A stretch of DNA of 64,000 nt from Carboxylicivirga fragile (GTDB lineage Bacteria; Bacteroidota; Bacteroidia; Bacteroidales; Marinilabiliaceae). Shown here piece after piece: positions 1 to 6,738 of this stretch. Below the pieces are notes generated by a model. It ran no database searches. It saw nothing but the letters and a program-made list of their open reading frames with translations, and had not been told where the DNA came from. Every line of letters starts with the position of its first letter. The first letter of the stretch is position 1. The position numbers were made by a program, and so were the translations under genes. The DNA lies in assembly GCA_025499625.1 (NCBI GenBank), contig JAFMVD010000020.1, positions 1-64,000 of the forward strand, read 5' to 3'.

Positions 1-60
1 TACTGTAATACTTTTTCTGTGTACTCATTTTTCTAAGATATTATTTTGGTCTTAATATCT

Positions 61-513
61 CTAAAAAATCGTCCGTGTAAATTTAGCAACTCCAACCATG
101 CGCCCCATAGCAGTACGTTCTTTAATGTTCTCCAATTCCATTTCATACAAACTGCTCATCACTGAGGATATCATTTTCCAGATCGGGTTTCTTTTTCCGT
201 TAGGACGACTTTGCAAGCCGTTATTTCTAACGACCACATTTATTTGATGCTCTTCCAACCATTCTAGTGTTTGAATAACGTCCCCGGTGTTTCTGCCTAG
301 ACGTGAAAATTCTTCAACTACTAATTCTTTCACTTGATCACCTTCAACCAATTTCACTACTTCTTTCCCTCTAGGACGATCCTTGAATGAAACTGAACCA
401 GAAATCTTATCCATCAACACCAAATCGTATTTTTCATTATCTACAGAAAAACGATCCCCACTTTGTTGAATCGTTGAAACTCGGTTGTATTTTATCTTCA
501 TTTTTGTTGCCAT
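61..513 (-). CDS. Serine recombinase, catalytic domain only (C-terminally truncated)
   Basis: Resolvase/invertase-type serine recombinase that would cut and rejoin DNA through a phosphoserine link. The catalytic serine is visible near the N-terminus in YNRVST, and the conserved arginines lie in EFSRLGRN. The helix that leads to the DNA-binding domain (LENIKERTAMGRMV) is present. The protein stops about 10 residues later, whereas family members normally continue into a helix-turn-helix and reach roughly 185-210 residues. No such domain was found in any frame of the remaining 60 bases, although a small leftward ATG at position 28 runs off the window. The ATG at 513 is preferred to an upstream GTG at 522. 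It is probably a remnant or a frameshifted gene; activity is doubtful. Confidence 0.75.
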   Translation of the reverse strand: MATKMKIKYNRVSTIQQSGDRFSVDNEKYDLVLMDKISGSVSFKDRPRGKEVVKLVEGDQVKELVVEEFSRLGRNTGDVIQTLEWLEEHQINVVVRNNGLQSRPNGKRNPIWKMISSVMSSLYEMELENIKERTAMGRMVGVAKFTRTIF

Positions 514-577
514 TTTAATCACACACTAATTTTACACTCACTAAACCAAAAAATAAGGGATCGACTCCCCTGAAGTT

Positions 578-609
578 GTTTCCCCTTTAATTAAGATAAA
601 AAGGGAAAC
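578..609 (-). terminator. Hairpin downstream of the 74-aa gene
   Basis: The arms GTTTCCC (578-584) and GGGAAAC (603-609), extended by a T-rich/A-rich inner stem, form a hairpin just past the stop of the gene at 622-846. There is no strong T-tract, so termination is an inference. Confidence 0.4.
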
Positions 610-621
610 GGTTGGATGTGC

Positions 622-846
622 TTAATTCAAGCAATACCAGTAAAAAGTTTTCATCTCTGGAGTCAAGTGAACTCGATCACGAATAAACTTTGGCATCTCC
701 ACTGCATAGTTTCGAATTTGATTTAAATCTTCTTTTTCTTCGGTAATTATAAAGAGGTTTGTTTCTCGATGCCTATTAAGTAATAATTCACTGTGGTAGA
801 TGTTGATCTGCTTGTTTTGATCGTGGTGTAGTTCTCGCATGTACAT
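622..846 (-). CDS. Small hypothetical protein, 74 aa
   Basis: Not recognised. It is a soluble protein rich in charged residues (many E, N, H and R) with no membrane segment or signal peptide. It begins ATGTACATG, so two starts are possible two codons apart. It is transcribed divergently from the membrane protein at 983. A promoter-like TATATTTG lies on the minus strand at 884-877, matching the Bacteroidota -7 consensus and placing the transcript start just ahead of the gene. The position beside a recombinase remnant fits island cargo or regulation, but no function can be assigned. Confidence 0.5.
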   Translation of the reverse strand: MYMRELHHDQNKQINIYHSELLLNRHRETNLFIITEEKEDLNQIRNYAVEMPKFIRDRVHLTPEMKTFYWYCLN

Positions 847-876
847 AACTGATCCCCTTTAATTAGTAATTCGATA

Positions 877-944
877 CAAATATACACACTATAGTATGTA
901 TGTGAAAATATTTGCATACCTTTTTATGCATTTGCTTATCTTTG
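877..944. promoter_or_regulatory. Divergent promoter region
   Basis: On the plus strand, TTTG (911-914) and TATCTTTG (937-944) are separated by 22 bases, matching the Bacteroidota sigma factor pattern TTTG-N(about 20)-TAnnTTTG and facing the gene at 983. On the minus strand, TATATTTG (884-877) faces the gene at 846, without a clear -33 box. The assignment rests on consensus matching only. Confidence 0.5.
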
Positions 945-982
945 CAATACAGCCAACATTTCTAAAATAATCCAGTATAATA

Positions 983-1297
983 ATGAATAAGGTTAAAACC
1001 AACACCGAAAAGTCCTTTATATATGCAATGATAATCTTATTGCTTTTTGTGATAACCTATATAGGTGTATTCCTGAAGGTATGGAATTCAATTCCGCAAG
1101 GTGAGTTTATTATAGGCGTTCCTTTTCTAATTGCTGGATATCTTGGAGTAGTAGGTTCAATTTATTTAATAAAGGGTCGTAAGGACAAGATATCAGTCAA
1201 GAAAGTAATTTCTCTCACAATCAACATTGGTGTTATGGTTTTATTTATAGGACTTATTATTAATAATGTCATTGACATCAAGAATGTTTTCAATTGA
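983..1297 (+). CDS. Small membrane protein with three predicted transmembrane segments
   Basis: Not recognised at family level. Three hydrophobic stretches are clear: about residues 12-32, 42-62 and 76-97, separated by a short loop and by a basic stretch (KGRKDKISVKK). It sits in the inner membrane with little outside it. It is followed at once by an XRE regulator, with which it probably forms a two-gene operon driven by the promoter at 911-944. A membrane protein paired with a small XRE regulator is a common island arrangement, but the role here is unknown. Confidence 0.6.
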   Translation: MNKVKTNTEKSFIYAMIILLLFVITYIGVFLKVWNSIPQGEFIIGVPFLIAGYLGVVGSIYLIKGRKDKISVKKVISLTINIGVMVLFIGLIINNVIDIKNVFN

Positions 1298-1335
1298 CTT
1301 TGCAAATTATAGACAACGACACTAATAACAACTCA

Positions 1336-1584
1336 ATGACAAAACCAAAAGAGGAATACCCTGAAGAAATAAAACAAGTGCTTGTAGAGATTGGCAAACG
1401 TGTTCGACAGTTTCGTAGAGCCAGTGAACCAAATTACGAGACCTTTGCCAAGACTCATGACATTAACAAAGTAACACTATCAAAATTAGAAAGGGGTGAA
1501 AACTTTAGGATGAGCACCTTACTTCAGGTGCTGAAGGCTTTGGATATAACTATTGATGATTTCTTTGGAGAGGATATTTTATAA
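1336..1584 (+). CDS. XRE-family helix-turn-helix regulator
   Basis: Cro/C1-type DNA-binding protein of about 82 residues. The helix-turn-helix is in the middle to C-terminal part: an IGKRVRQFRR entry helix, then a recognition region around NKVTLSKLERGENF, ending with the family tail LKALDITIDDFF. The start is set at the ATG at 1336 because the longer frame opens with a TTG overlapping the upstream gene. No effector domain is attached, so it is likely a simple repressor or activator acting on this promoter region or the island. Its targets are unknown. Confidence 0.85.
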   Translation: MTKPKEEYPEEIKQVLVEIGKRVRQFRRASEPNYETFAKTHDINKVTLSKLERGENFRMSTLLQVLKALDITIDDFFGEDIL

Positions 1585-1840
1585 AATATTATAATCCTCC
1601 CCAAATATTTATTATTTTACCTGTAAACCTCTTCATGGGGGGCACACTCCTCCCCTAAAATGATGGTAATTAGGACTTCCAAGAACATCCACTTCTTTCC
1701 TAGTACTATAAAAACACTTAATAAACTATAGTTAAACCAATTAAAAGGTACACTAATCATTTATTCCAGTACGCATATACGCATATTAAAATGGGTGAGA
1801 TATAACTGGTAAACAAACAGAAGAGAGAGAGCATATTGAC

Positions 1841-1860
1841 ATGGATGGATGGATGGATCA
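1841..1860. repeat. GGAT tetranucleotide microsatellite
   Basis: Four consecutive GGAT units lie directly after the stop codon of the lipoprotein gene at 1861-2340. A shorter, oppositely oriented CATC run (2477-2488) lies inside the last codons of the neighbouring paralogue. Slipped-strand variation could change the C-terminal residues, but only the repeat itself is seen. Confidence 0.7.
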
Positions 1861-2340
1861 CTAACCATAACGACCATCCAAATCCATATTATTTAACTCA
1901 ACCACAATCAATACGATCAACACAACAGGGATTAGCACGGCAACAACTGTTCTCATTGTTTTAACCTCTTGACTGTATTCAAACTTTTTAACTTTAATTA
2001 TTGAATCAAAAGGGATGGTGACCTTTGACAAGTCAATTGTTCCACCAATATTAGAGTGAGGTTCATAATAAACAACGAAGGAATTCACTTTACGTGAGAC
2101 AAACTCTAGTTTATTTTCAAGGTTAATAAAACCTATTAGTGTATCATTTAATACATATGCATCGTGCAATTCATAGTGATACTTTTGATATTTCTGATTT
2201 ATAAAAACCTTGTACTCCTCTTTTAATTCCACTTCTTGATTATAGTCAGTAATCCACCTATTACCAGAGCACCCAACAAGGTGGGTAAGAATAATCAAAA
2301 CGGAAGTAATGCGATGAATTGGTTTTATTTGGAAGAACAT
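1861..2340 (-). CDS. Lipoprotein with C-terminal transmembrane helix, paralogue 1
   Basis: Exported lipoprotein of unknown function. A signal peptide is followed by a lipobox (HLVGCSG), then a roughly 100-residue domain with alternating strands (EEYKVFINQKYQKYHYELHD, then VLNDTLIGFI). A single strong hydrophobic helix near the C-terminus (VVAVLIPVVLIVLIVVE) is followed by the short tail LNNMD. Both lipid anchor and helix are unusual together. The start is placed at 2340 because the upstream codons would bury the signal peptide. It is clearly a duplicate of the next gene (2461-2961), and a diverged third copy lies at 15855-16301. No homologue is recognised outside this family. Confidence 0.65.
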   Translation of the reverse strand: MFFQIKPIHRITSVLIILTHLVGCSGNRWITDYNQEVELKEEYKVFINQKYQKYHYELHDAYVLNDTLIGFINLENKLEFVSRKVNSFVVYYEPHSNIGGTIDLSKVTIPFDSIIKVKKFEYSQEVKTMRTVVAVLIPVVLIVLIVVELNNMDLDGRYG

Positions 2341-2460
2341 GTGTTTTTCTATGCAAGTTACTACCAACTTATAGGCAATGTCAATTAAATATGATGAATA
2401 CTTAAACGTTCATAATATCAGTACATGGATTAGTTATCTCAACATACAGATCGAAAGATG

Positions 2461-2961
2461 CTAATTAGATGATCCCCATCCATCCATTGGTGACACCTTC
2501 ATTTCCATATTATTTATCTCAACCACAATTAATACGATCAACGCAACAGGTATTAACACAGCAACAAATGTCCTTAAGTTTTTGGTCTTGTTACTGTATT
2601 CGAACTTTCTTACTTTTATTATTGAATTAAATGGTATTGAGATTTCCGACAAATCAACTATCCCACTAATATTAATTTGAGGTTCATAAGTAATAACAAA
2701 AGAATTCAATTTACGTGACACAGAATTAATTTCATCCTCAAGTTTTATAAAACCGATAAGGGTATCATTTAAGACACGAGCGTCATGCAGTTGATAGTAA
2801 TGATCCTGATATTTTTGATTTATAAAAACCTTGTACTCACCTTTTAACTCTACTGTTTGATCATAGTCTGTTGTCCATCTGTAACCAGAGCAACCCACCA
2901 GATGGATAGCGATAATAAATATCGAAATAATACGGTGAATTGATTTGATTCGAAAAAACAT
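2461..2961 (-). CDS. Lipoprotein with C-terminal transmembrane helix, paralogue 2
   Basis: Close duplicate of the neighbour at 1861-2340. It has the same signal peptide and lipobox (HLVGCSGYRW), the same middle region (GEYKVFINQKYQDHYYQLHD, LNDTLIGFIKLED), and the same terminal hydrophobic helix ending VEINNMEM. The tail is longer (about 16 residues after the helix, ending DGWGSSN) and overlaps a short tetranucleotide run. The start at 2961 gives the signal peptide MFFRIKSIHRI with a hydrophobic core. The two copies share direction and lie 120 bases apart, so they arose by tandem duplication. Function is unknown; an envelope role such as protecting the producing cell is only a guess from the nearby pore-forming protein. 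Confidence 0.65.
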   Translation of the reverse strand: MFFRIKSIHRIISIFIIAIHLVGCSGYRWTTDYDQTVELKGEYKVFINQKYQDHYYQLHDARVLNDTLIGFIKLEDEINSVSRKLNSFVITYEPQINISGIVDLSEISIPFNSIIKVRKFEYSNKTKNLRTFVAVLIPVALIVLIVVEINNMEMKVSPMDGWGSSN

Positions 2962-3058
2962 TTGTTTTCTCTGCAAGTTACTACCCACCAAAATAATTGT
3001 CAATTTAAATATGATATTTACTTAAACCTCCATAGGCAGTATTTATATTAAAACACCA

Positions 3059-3319
3059 ATGCCAGAGAAGAAAAGAAAATACTACCGTACCCCATGTGAT
3101 GGTCTTAATCAGATGAGAATGGAACAAATTGGGGGATTGTTACGTGAATACAGGTATGAAACAATGCTTTCGAGGGATGATTTTGCTCGTGAATATGGGA
3201 TTAGTCGATCTCTGGTCGAGAGAGCAGAACGAGGCATGCCAGTGCATTTTCTGACATACCTTCGTCTTGCCGATATTTATTGCATACCTGTGTGGCAATT
3301 ATTTGAGGGGGTTGAATGA
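3059..3319 (+). CDS. XRE-family helix-turn-helix regulator, 86 aa
   Basis: Small Cro/C1-like DNA-binding protein. It contains IGGLLREYRYETMLSRDDFA, the turn REYGISRSLVERAERG, and the closing helix LRLADIYCIPVWQLFEG, the usual five-helix layout. A basic N-terminal arm (MPEKKRKYYRTP) precedes it. It is divergent from the duplicated lipoproteins and convergent with the MACPF gene. It differs clearly in sequence from the regulator at 1336, so the left flank carries two independent regulators. Regulatory targets cannot be read from the sequence. Confidence 0.85.
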   Translation: MPEKKRKYYRTPCDGLNQMRMEQIGGLLREYRYETMLSRDDFAREYGISRSLVERAERGMPVHFLTYLRLADIYCIPVWQLFEGVE

Positions 3320-3536
3320 CTTCTTTGAAAAACGTTCTTCCAAAATTGCATAGATTAATATTTTAACAGAAAAAACAACTCATTACACTTACCTAATTTC
3401 CAAACGACAACCAACCACTAACACTCACATTTCATTATCAAGATAGAGTGGTTAAATCAATTCTTTCAAAGAAACTTGATACATCATAAAATATTGCGAT
3501 TAGTATCGCAAGTTATTATTTAAAAAATTTCATACC

Positions 3537-4844
3537 CTATATCTTAATTATGTATATTAACTTATAATAAGGAGGTAAGTGTTTTGTACTGTTAATATTT
3601 AAATCATGAACGTGATTTCTATCAGATGCATCTCTTCCACTCGATCCTTTCCTCTGTCTATTACCTGCTCTTATAGTAGTACCTGTATGTTTATGACTTT
3701 CTGTTCCTCCTGTTACATCCGTATCTGAATATGTGTCAGTTCCCATAATAAACCGCCCAACAAGATTAGGTGTCCCATTACTTCCATCACAAACTGCCCA
3801 TCCATTTGGAACGATCTCTTCAATTGATTGTCCTTCTAGCAGTCCCATCTGAGGTTGCCATGCCAAAACAGTCCCCTTAGGGACACCGTACGGAGCAATT
3901 GCTTTATCACCCGCTTGAGTTTTAAAAAGTTCTCTTGTTTTTGGATAATCAAGTAAGGTATGCCAATATGAATTAACCTTACATGAAATTGGTCCATAAT
4001 AAATCTTTATTTCATCTTGTTTAAGTTTATTCAAAAAAGCATAAATATTTTCAAAACCATCAATAATCCCAGAATGTATAGGTTTAATGTCGCCTGCTGT
4101 TATCTCACACCTTAACTCTACTTTTGATGACTTTAGGATTTTTGAGTTTGAAGCACTAATTCCTCCACTAGCTGAACCATTACCAAATGAAGACTTAACA
4201 GCTAACTTAAAAGATTCGATTTCCTGACTGTTAGTCGATTTAATTTTTCCCTGAATTGCTATTCTAAAGCCATAATCGATTGATGCAATATAATGAGAGC
4301 CATAATCAGCTATAAACTGTCTCAATCTTTCTTCATCAGTTGATATTAATTTACTTTCAGAAAGAGGTTTTTCATTCCATTCAAGAGATTTTTCAGAAAT
4401 GGATTTTCCAGTTTTGGTATTTTCAATGAGAATAAAAACTGAAGTTGAATTTTTACTTATCTTCTTAGCCTTTTTCATCGAAGCTTTCGCACTCGTGAAC
4501 CCATAACTACCTTTAAAATATGCATGTAGCATCTCCGACAGTTCTTCCGTTGTGTTCGTTTCAATAAAACTAAACCTTGAATTCACAATGGAATTTAAAT
4601 CAATTTGTTTGTTACCAGTTTCTTCTATGGGATCAATATGGAATGCTTTTAATGGTGTTGAAATAGGAGAACTTGCTTCATTAAAATTTAGTCCACTACC
4701 TAATTCGTAATTTGACCCTGACTTTCCACTAACAATTAAATCATAATTTTCCTTTGTTATATTGTAGTAGTTTATTCTACCCTGTCCATGTAACAAAGAC
4801 GGTAAAGCTATCATAACACAAAACACAAAAATTAGACTCTTCAT
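3537..4844 (-). CDS. Exported MACPF-like pore-forming protein fused to a phage tail collar-like domain
   Basis: Residues 1-20 are a signal peptide. Residues about 60-310 resemble the membrane attack complex/perforin-cholesterol-dependent cytolysin superfamily: NTTEELSEMLHAYFKGSYGF (about 97-115) recalls the first membrane-hairpin region; YGSHYIASIDYG (181-192) matches the family signature Y-G-[TS]-H-[YF]; a glycine/serine-rich stretch (220-232) precedes a further predicted hairpin. Residues about 316-435 match phage tail collar/fibre tips: IVPNGWAVCDGSNGTPNLVG, RFIMGTD, GGTESHKHTGTT, HVHD, LPPYYKLIYIIKI. The arrangement suggests a secreted pore-former with a carbohydrate- or protein-binding tip. 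The MACPF call rests on motif resemblance. It is monocistronic, near two XRE regulators and duplicated lipoproteins. Target and activity are unknown. Confidence 0.75.
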   Translation of the reverse strand: MKSLIFVFCVMIALPSLLHGQGRINYYNITKENYDLIVSGKSGSNYELGSGLNFNEASSPISTPLKAFHIDPIEETGNKQIDLNSIVNSRFSFIETNTTEELSEMLHAYFKGSYGFTSAKASMKKAKKISKNSTSVFILIENTKTGKSISEKSLEWNEKPLSESKLISTDEERLRQFIADYGSHYIASIDYGFRIAIQGKIKSTNSQEIESFKLAVKSSFGNGSASGGISASNSKILKSSKVELRCEITAGDIKPIHSGIIDGFENIYAFLNKLKQDEIKIYYGPISCKVNSYWHTLLDYPKTRELFKTQAGDKAIAPYGVPKGTVLAWQPQMGLLEGQSIEEIVPNGWAVCDGSNGTPNLVGRFIMGTDTYSDTDVTGGTESHKHTGTTIRAGNRQRKGSSGRDASDRNHVHDLNINSTKHLPPYYKLIYIIKI

Positions 4845-5115
4845 TTACCCGTAGTTTAAGATTAATATTATATAAGAGATATTCACATTCTTTTATCCAA
4901 TATTATAAATATTAAACTATAATGTCAACATAAATAGAATCATATCATTAAAATAAATTTGATCCAATCAATATTACATTTATTGTCATACAGTAAAGAA
5001 CTATGGCAAATATTCAAATACGATAATCGTTTTTAAAATAATCAAGTATTTATTTTAAACATCGTCCCCCAATGGTGGACAGTAAATAATTGTACCGAAA
5101 TAAATACTAATTAAA

Positions 5116-5310
5116 ATGGATAAAACACTAATGCTGAAGAAAATGAATATTCGAATACAAAGGGAATTATATGATTTAATTAAGTTACATGCTGAATTGG
5201 AGCACTTACCCCCATCAACTTTTGTTCGTAAATTCCTGATGGATAATTTAATTCAAGATAGCCGTAGTAATAAAAGGGAAAATACAATGCCAAATAATGG
5301 TAATTACTGA
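5116..5310 (+). CDS. Ribbon-helix-helix (CopG/Arc-like) protein
   Basis: A 64-residue protein. A basic strand-like segment (KKMNIRIQREL) is followed by two helices (YDLIKLHAELEHLPPSTFVRK is split as helix, turn, helix), the pattern of ribbon-helix-helix DNA-binding proteins. It resembles in layout the protein at 8870-9058 (strand, helix, LP, second helix, then K-F-L or K-Q-L). The last 15 residues are polar and probably disordered. The start may instead be a Met six codons on. It could be an accessory plasmid-type copy-control or regulatory protein. Confidence 0.6.
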   Translation: MDKTLMLKKMNIRIQRELYDLIKLHAELEHLPPSTFVRKFLMDNLIQDSRSNKRENTMPNNGNY

Positions 5311-5359
5311 TTTAATTATTAATTAATGCGGATTAAAATCACCTCTTCAATTAATTAAA

Positions 5360-5387
5360 AAATGGTTCAGTATCGACTGAACCATTT
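5360..5387. terminator. Bidirectional terminator hairpin
   Basis: A perfect 12-base stem (AAATGGTTCAGT at 5360-5371, ACTGAACCATTT at 5376-5387) with loop ATCG lies between two convergent genes. A-rich and T-rich flanks suit termination in both directions. It closes the long minus-strand island operon. Confidence 0.75.
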
Positions 5388-5397
5388 AATTCTATTA

Positions 5398-5841
5398 TCA
5401 GAAGGGCAAATCATCGTAATCATGTTCATCTGCTGCTTTCTTCTTATTTAATAATGCATTCAACTTCGCCACCCCTTCTTCAGGTAATGGCTTATGGGAA
5501 TCATATATTTCGAAATGATCGTCTATAAAACCTCCTATTTCAACAATTTTATCCCTCACTTCAGACTCCTTAATCTCATTTACCCAAATTGAATTCAAGA
5601 ATTGCAGAGTATTACAATACTCATAGTGCTTACCATTCAAATATACTACTGCTTCCACCCAGCTATCATCATATTCATGGAACTTATAGGTTACAGAATA
5701 AATCCAATCACGAAAACCCTTGGAATCAATCTCTGGAATAGCTTCAAGGTAATGATCTTCATGTGTTATTCGATGCCATACCAGATTGTGAATGGTATCA
5801 ATTACTTTTTCTTGCTCCGAGGTTATGTTATTATTTTTCAT
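5398..5841 (-). CDS. Hypothetical protein with SSB-like acidic C-terminal tail
   Basis: A 147-residue protein of unknown family. The body has alternating aromatic-rich strands (WIYSVTYKFHEYDDSWVEAV, YLNGKHYEYCN) and helices. The last residues, EHDYDDLPF, match the acidic tip of bacterial single-stranded DNA-binding proteins (consensus ending DD-[ILM]-PF), which recruits replication and repair enzymes. The gene is the last of the primase-helicase block and overlaps the upstream gene by 11 bases, so it is translationally coupled. It could be a replication partner or a mimic that attracts SSB-binding host factors. No oligonucleotide-binding fold can be confirmed by eye. Confidence 0.6.
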   Translation of the reverse strand: MKNNNITSEQEKVIDTIHNLVWHRITHEDHYLEAIPEIDSKGFRDWIYSVTYKFHEYDDSWVEAVVYLNGKHYEYCNTLQFLNSIWVNEIKESEVRDKIVEIGGFIDDHFEIYDSHKPLPEEGVAKLNALLNKKKAADEHDYDDLPF

Positions 5842-6208
5842 TAGCTACTCCTTTTATTAACTCATCTGGTTTTCCAAAAAAGAGTTGTCTAGTGAAAAAA
5901 TCACAATCATCGTCTTGGTTCATTATTCTATCATACATGATTGGTGCATGCTCTTTAATCTCCTCCCCACTAAATGAATAATAAGGTAAGATATCATGCA
6001 TCTCCCCATTAGGTAGCGTATTCCCATTTGGATAGTTATGATACTCATTGTATTCATATTGAACACCGCACTCTCTAAGTGTCATTTCGATCCATCCACA
6101 ATCATCATATGTGGTATACAACTCGAATTTATTGTCGTCTGCGTTATTAACAAATACAGTGTATTGGTTTAGAATAAAATCTGCTGTTAACTCTATTTTT
6201 TTACACAT
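5831..6208 (-). CDS. Small acidic protein, paralogue of the 9809-10171 product
   Basis: A 125-residue protein of unknown function. It shares a pattern with the product at 9809-10171: T/K-A-D-x-I-L near residue 9, then L-Y-T-[TS], then W-[IM]-E-x-x-L, then V-x-[YF]-E-Y, then a C-terminal helix preceded by a short acidic/aromatic segment. The protein is acidic and lacks membrane segments. Its final 11 bases overlap the next gene's start. It sits in the same minus-strand operon as the primase and its paralogue, so both probably serve the element. Confidence 0.55.
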   Translation of the reverse strand: MCKKIELTADFILNQYTVFVNNADDNKFELYTTYDDCGWIEMTLRECGVQYEYNEYHNYPNGNTLPNGEMHDILPYYSFSGEEIKEHAPIMYDRIMNQDDDCDFFTRQLFFGKPDELIKGVANEK

Positions 6209-6299
6209 AATTTTAATGTTTTAAGTGCAGTTGACTCCATTCAAAGCCAACTGCTTTTAATTATTTAGGGTTTCTTGCCCATATTGACAGAGTAAAAAC

Positions 6300-6737
6300 T
6301 TATTCCTCAAACATTTCCTTCTTTTCTTCAAACTTGAATATTAAAACTTCAGCCAGTTCATCGATAACTCTGTTTTCTTCAGCTTCAACAGCCTTGATAA
6401 AGTTGGGATGCTCATAAACCTGACGATAAAACTCTTCCTCAAGCAAATACTTTTCATTGTCATCTACATCATCGTAATCATCATTGACCTCTTCAGGAAT
6501 TTCGATATTATCAATTTCAAAATCTGAAAGCATTTCTTCCTTCTGATTGTCCTGATATTTACTATCAGCATGACCATACACCAGCCATGATCCACAAAGA
6601 ATTTCATGACTCTCCTGATACCGTCCTCTTCTCAGTTCATAATCATTATCCTCATCAATTGTGATGAACATGTCGTATTTATAGAAATCATAAATATTCT
6701 CTTTTATTAGTTCTTTTAAATCATCGATTTTTTTCAT
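6300..6737 (-). CDS. Hypothetical highly acidic protein
   Basis: About 145 residues, not recognised. An N-terminal helix (KKIDDLKELIKENIYDFYKY) leads to a strand region, then a long acidic stretch (IPEEVNDDYDDVDDNEKYLL), then C-terminal helices rich in E and K (RVIDELAEVLIFKFEEKKEM). The acidity suggests a DNA mimic or protein-binding role, but this is inference. The start at 6737 follows the primase stop by one base; a start six codons further upstream, overlapping the primase, is also possible. It is translationally linked to the primase gene. Confidence 0.5.
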   Translation of the reverse strand: MKKIDDLKELIKENIYDFYKYDMFITIDEDNDYELRRGRYQESHEILCGSWLVYGHADSKYQDNQKEEMLSDFEIDNIEIPEEVNDDYDDVDDNEKYLLEEEFYRQVYEHPNFIKAVEAEENRVIDELAEVLIFKFEEKKEMFEE

Positions 6738-6738
6738 T

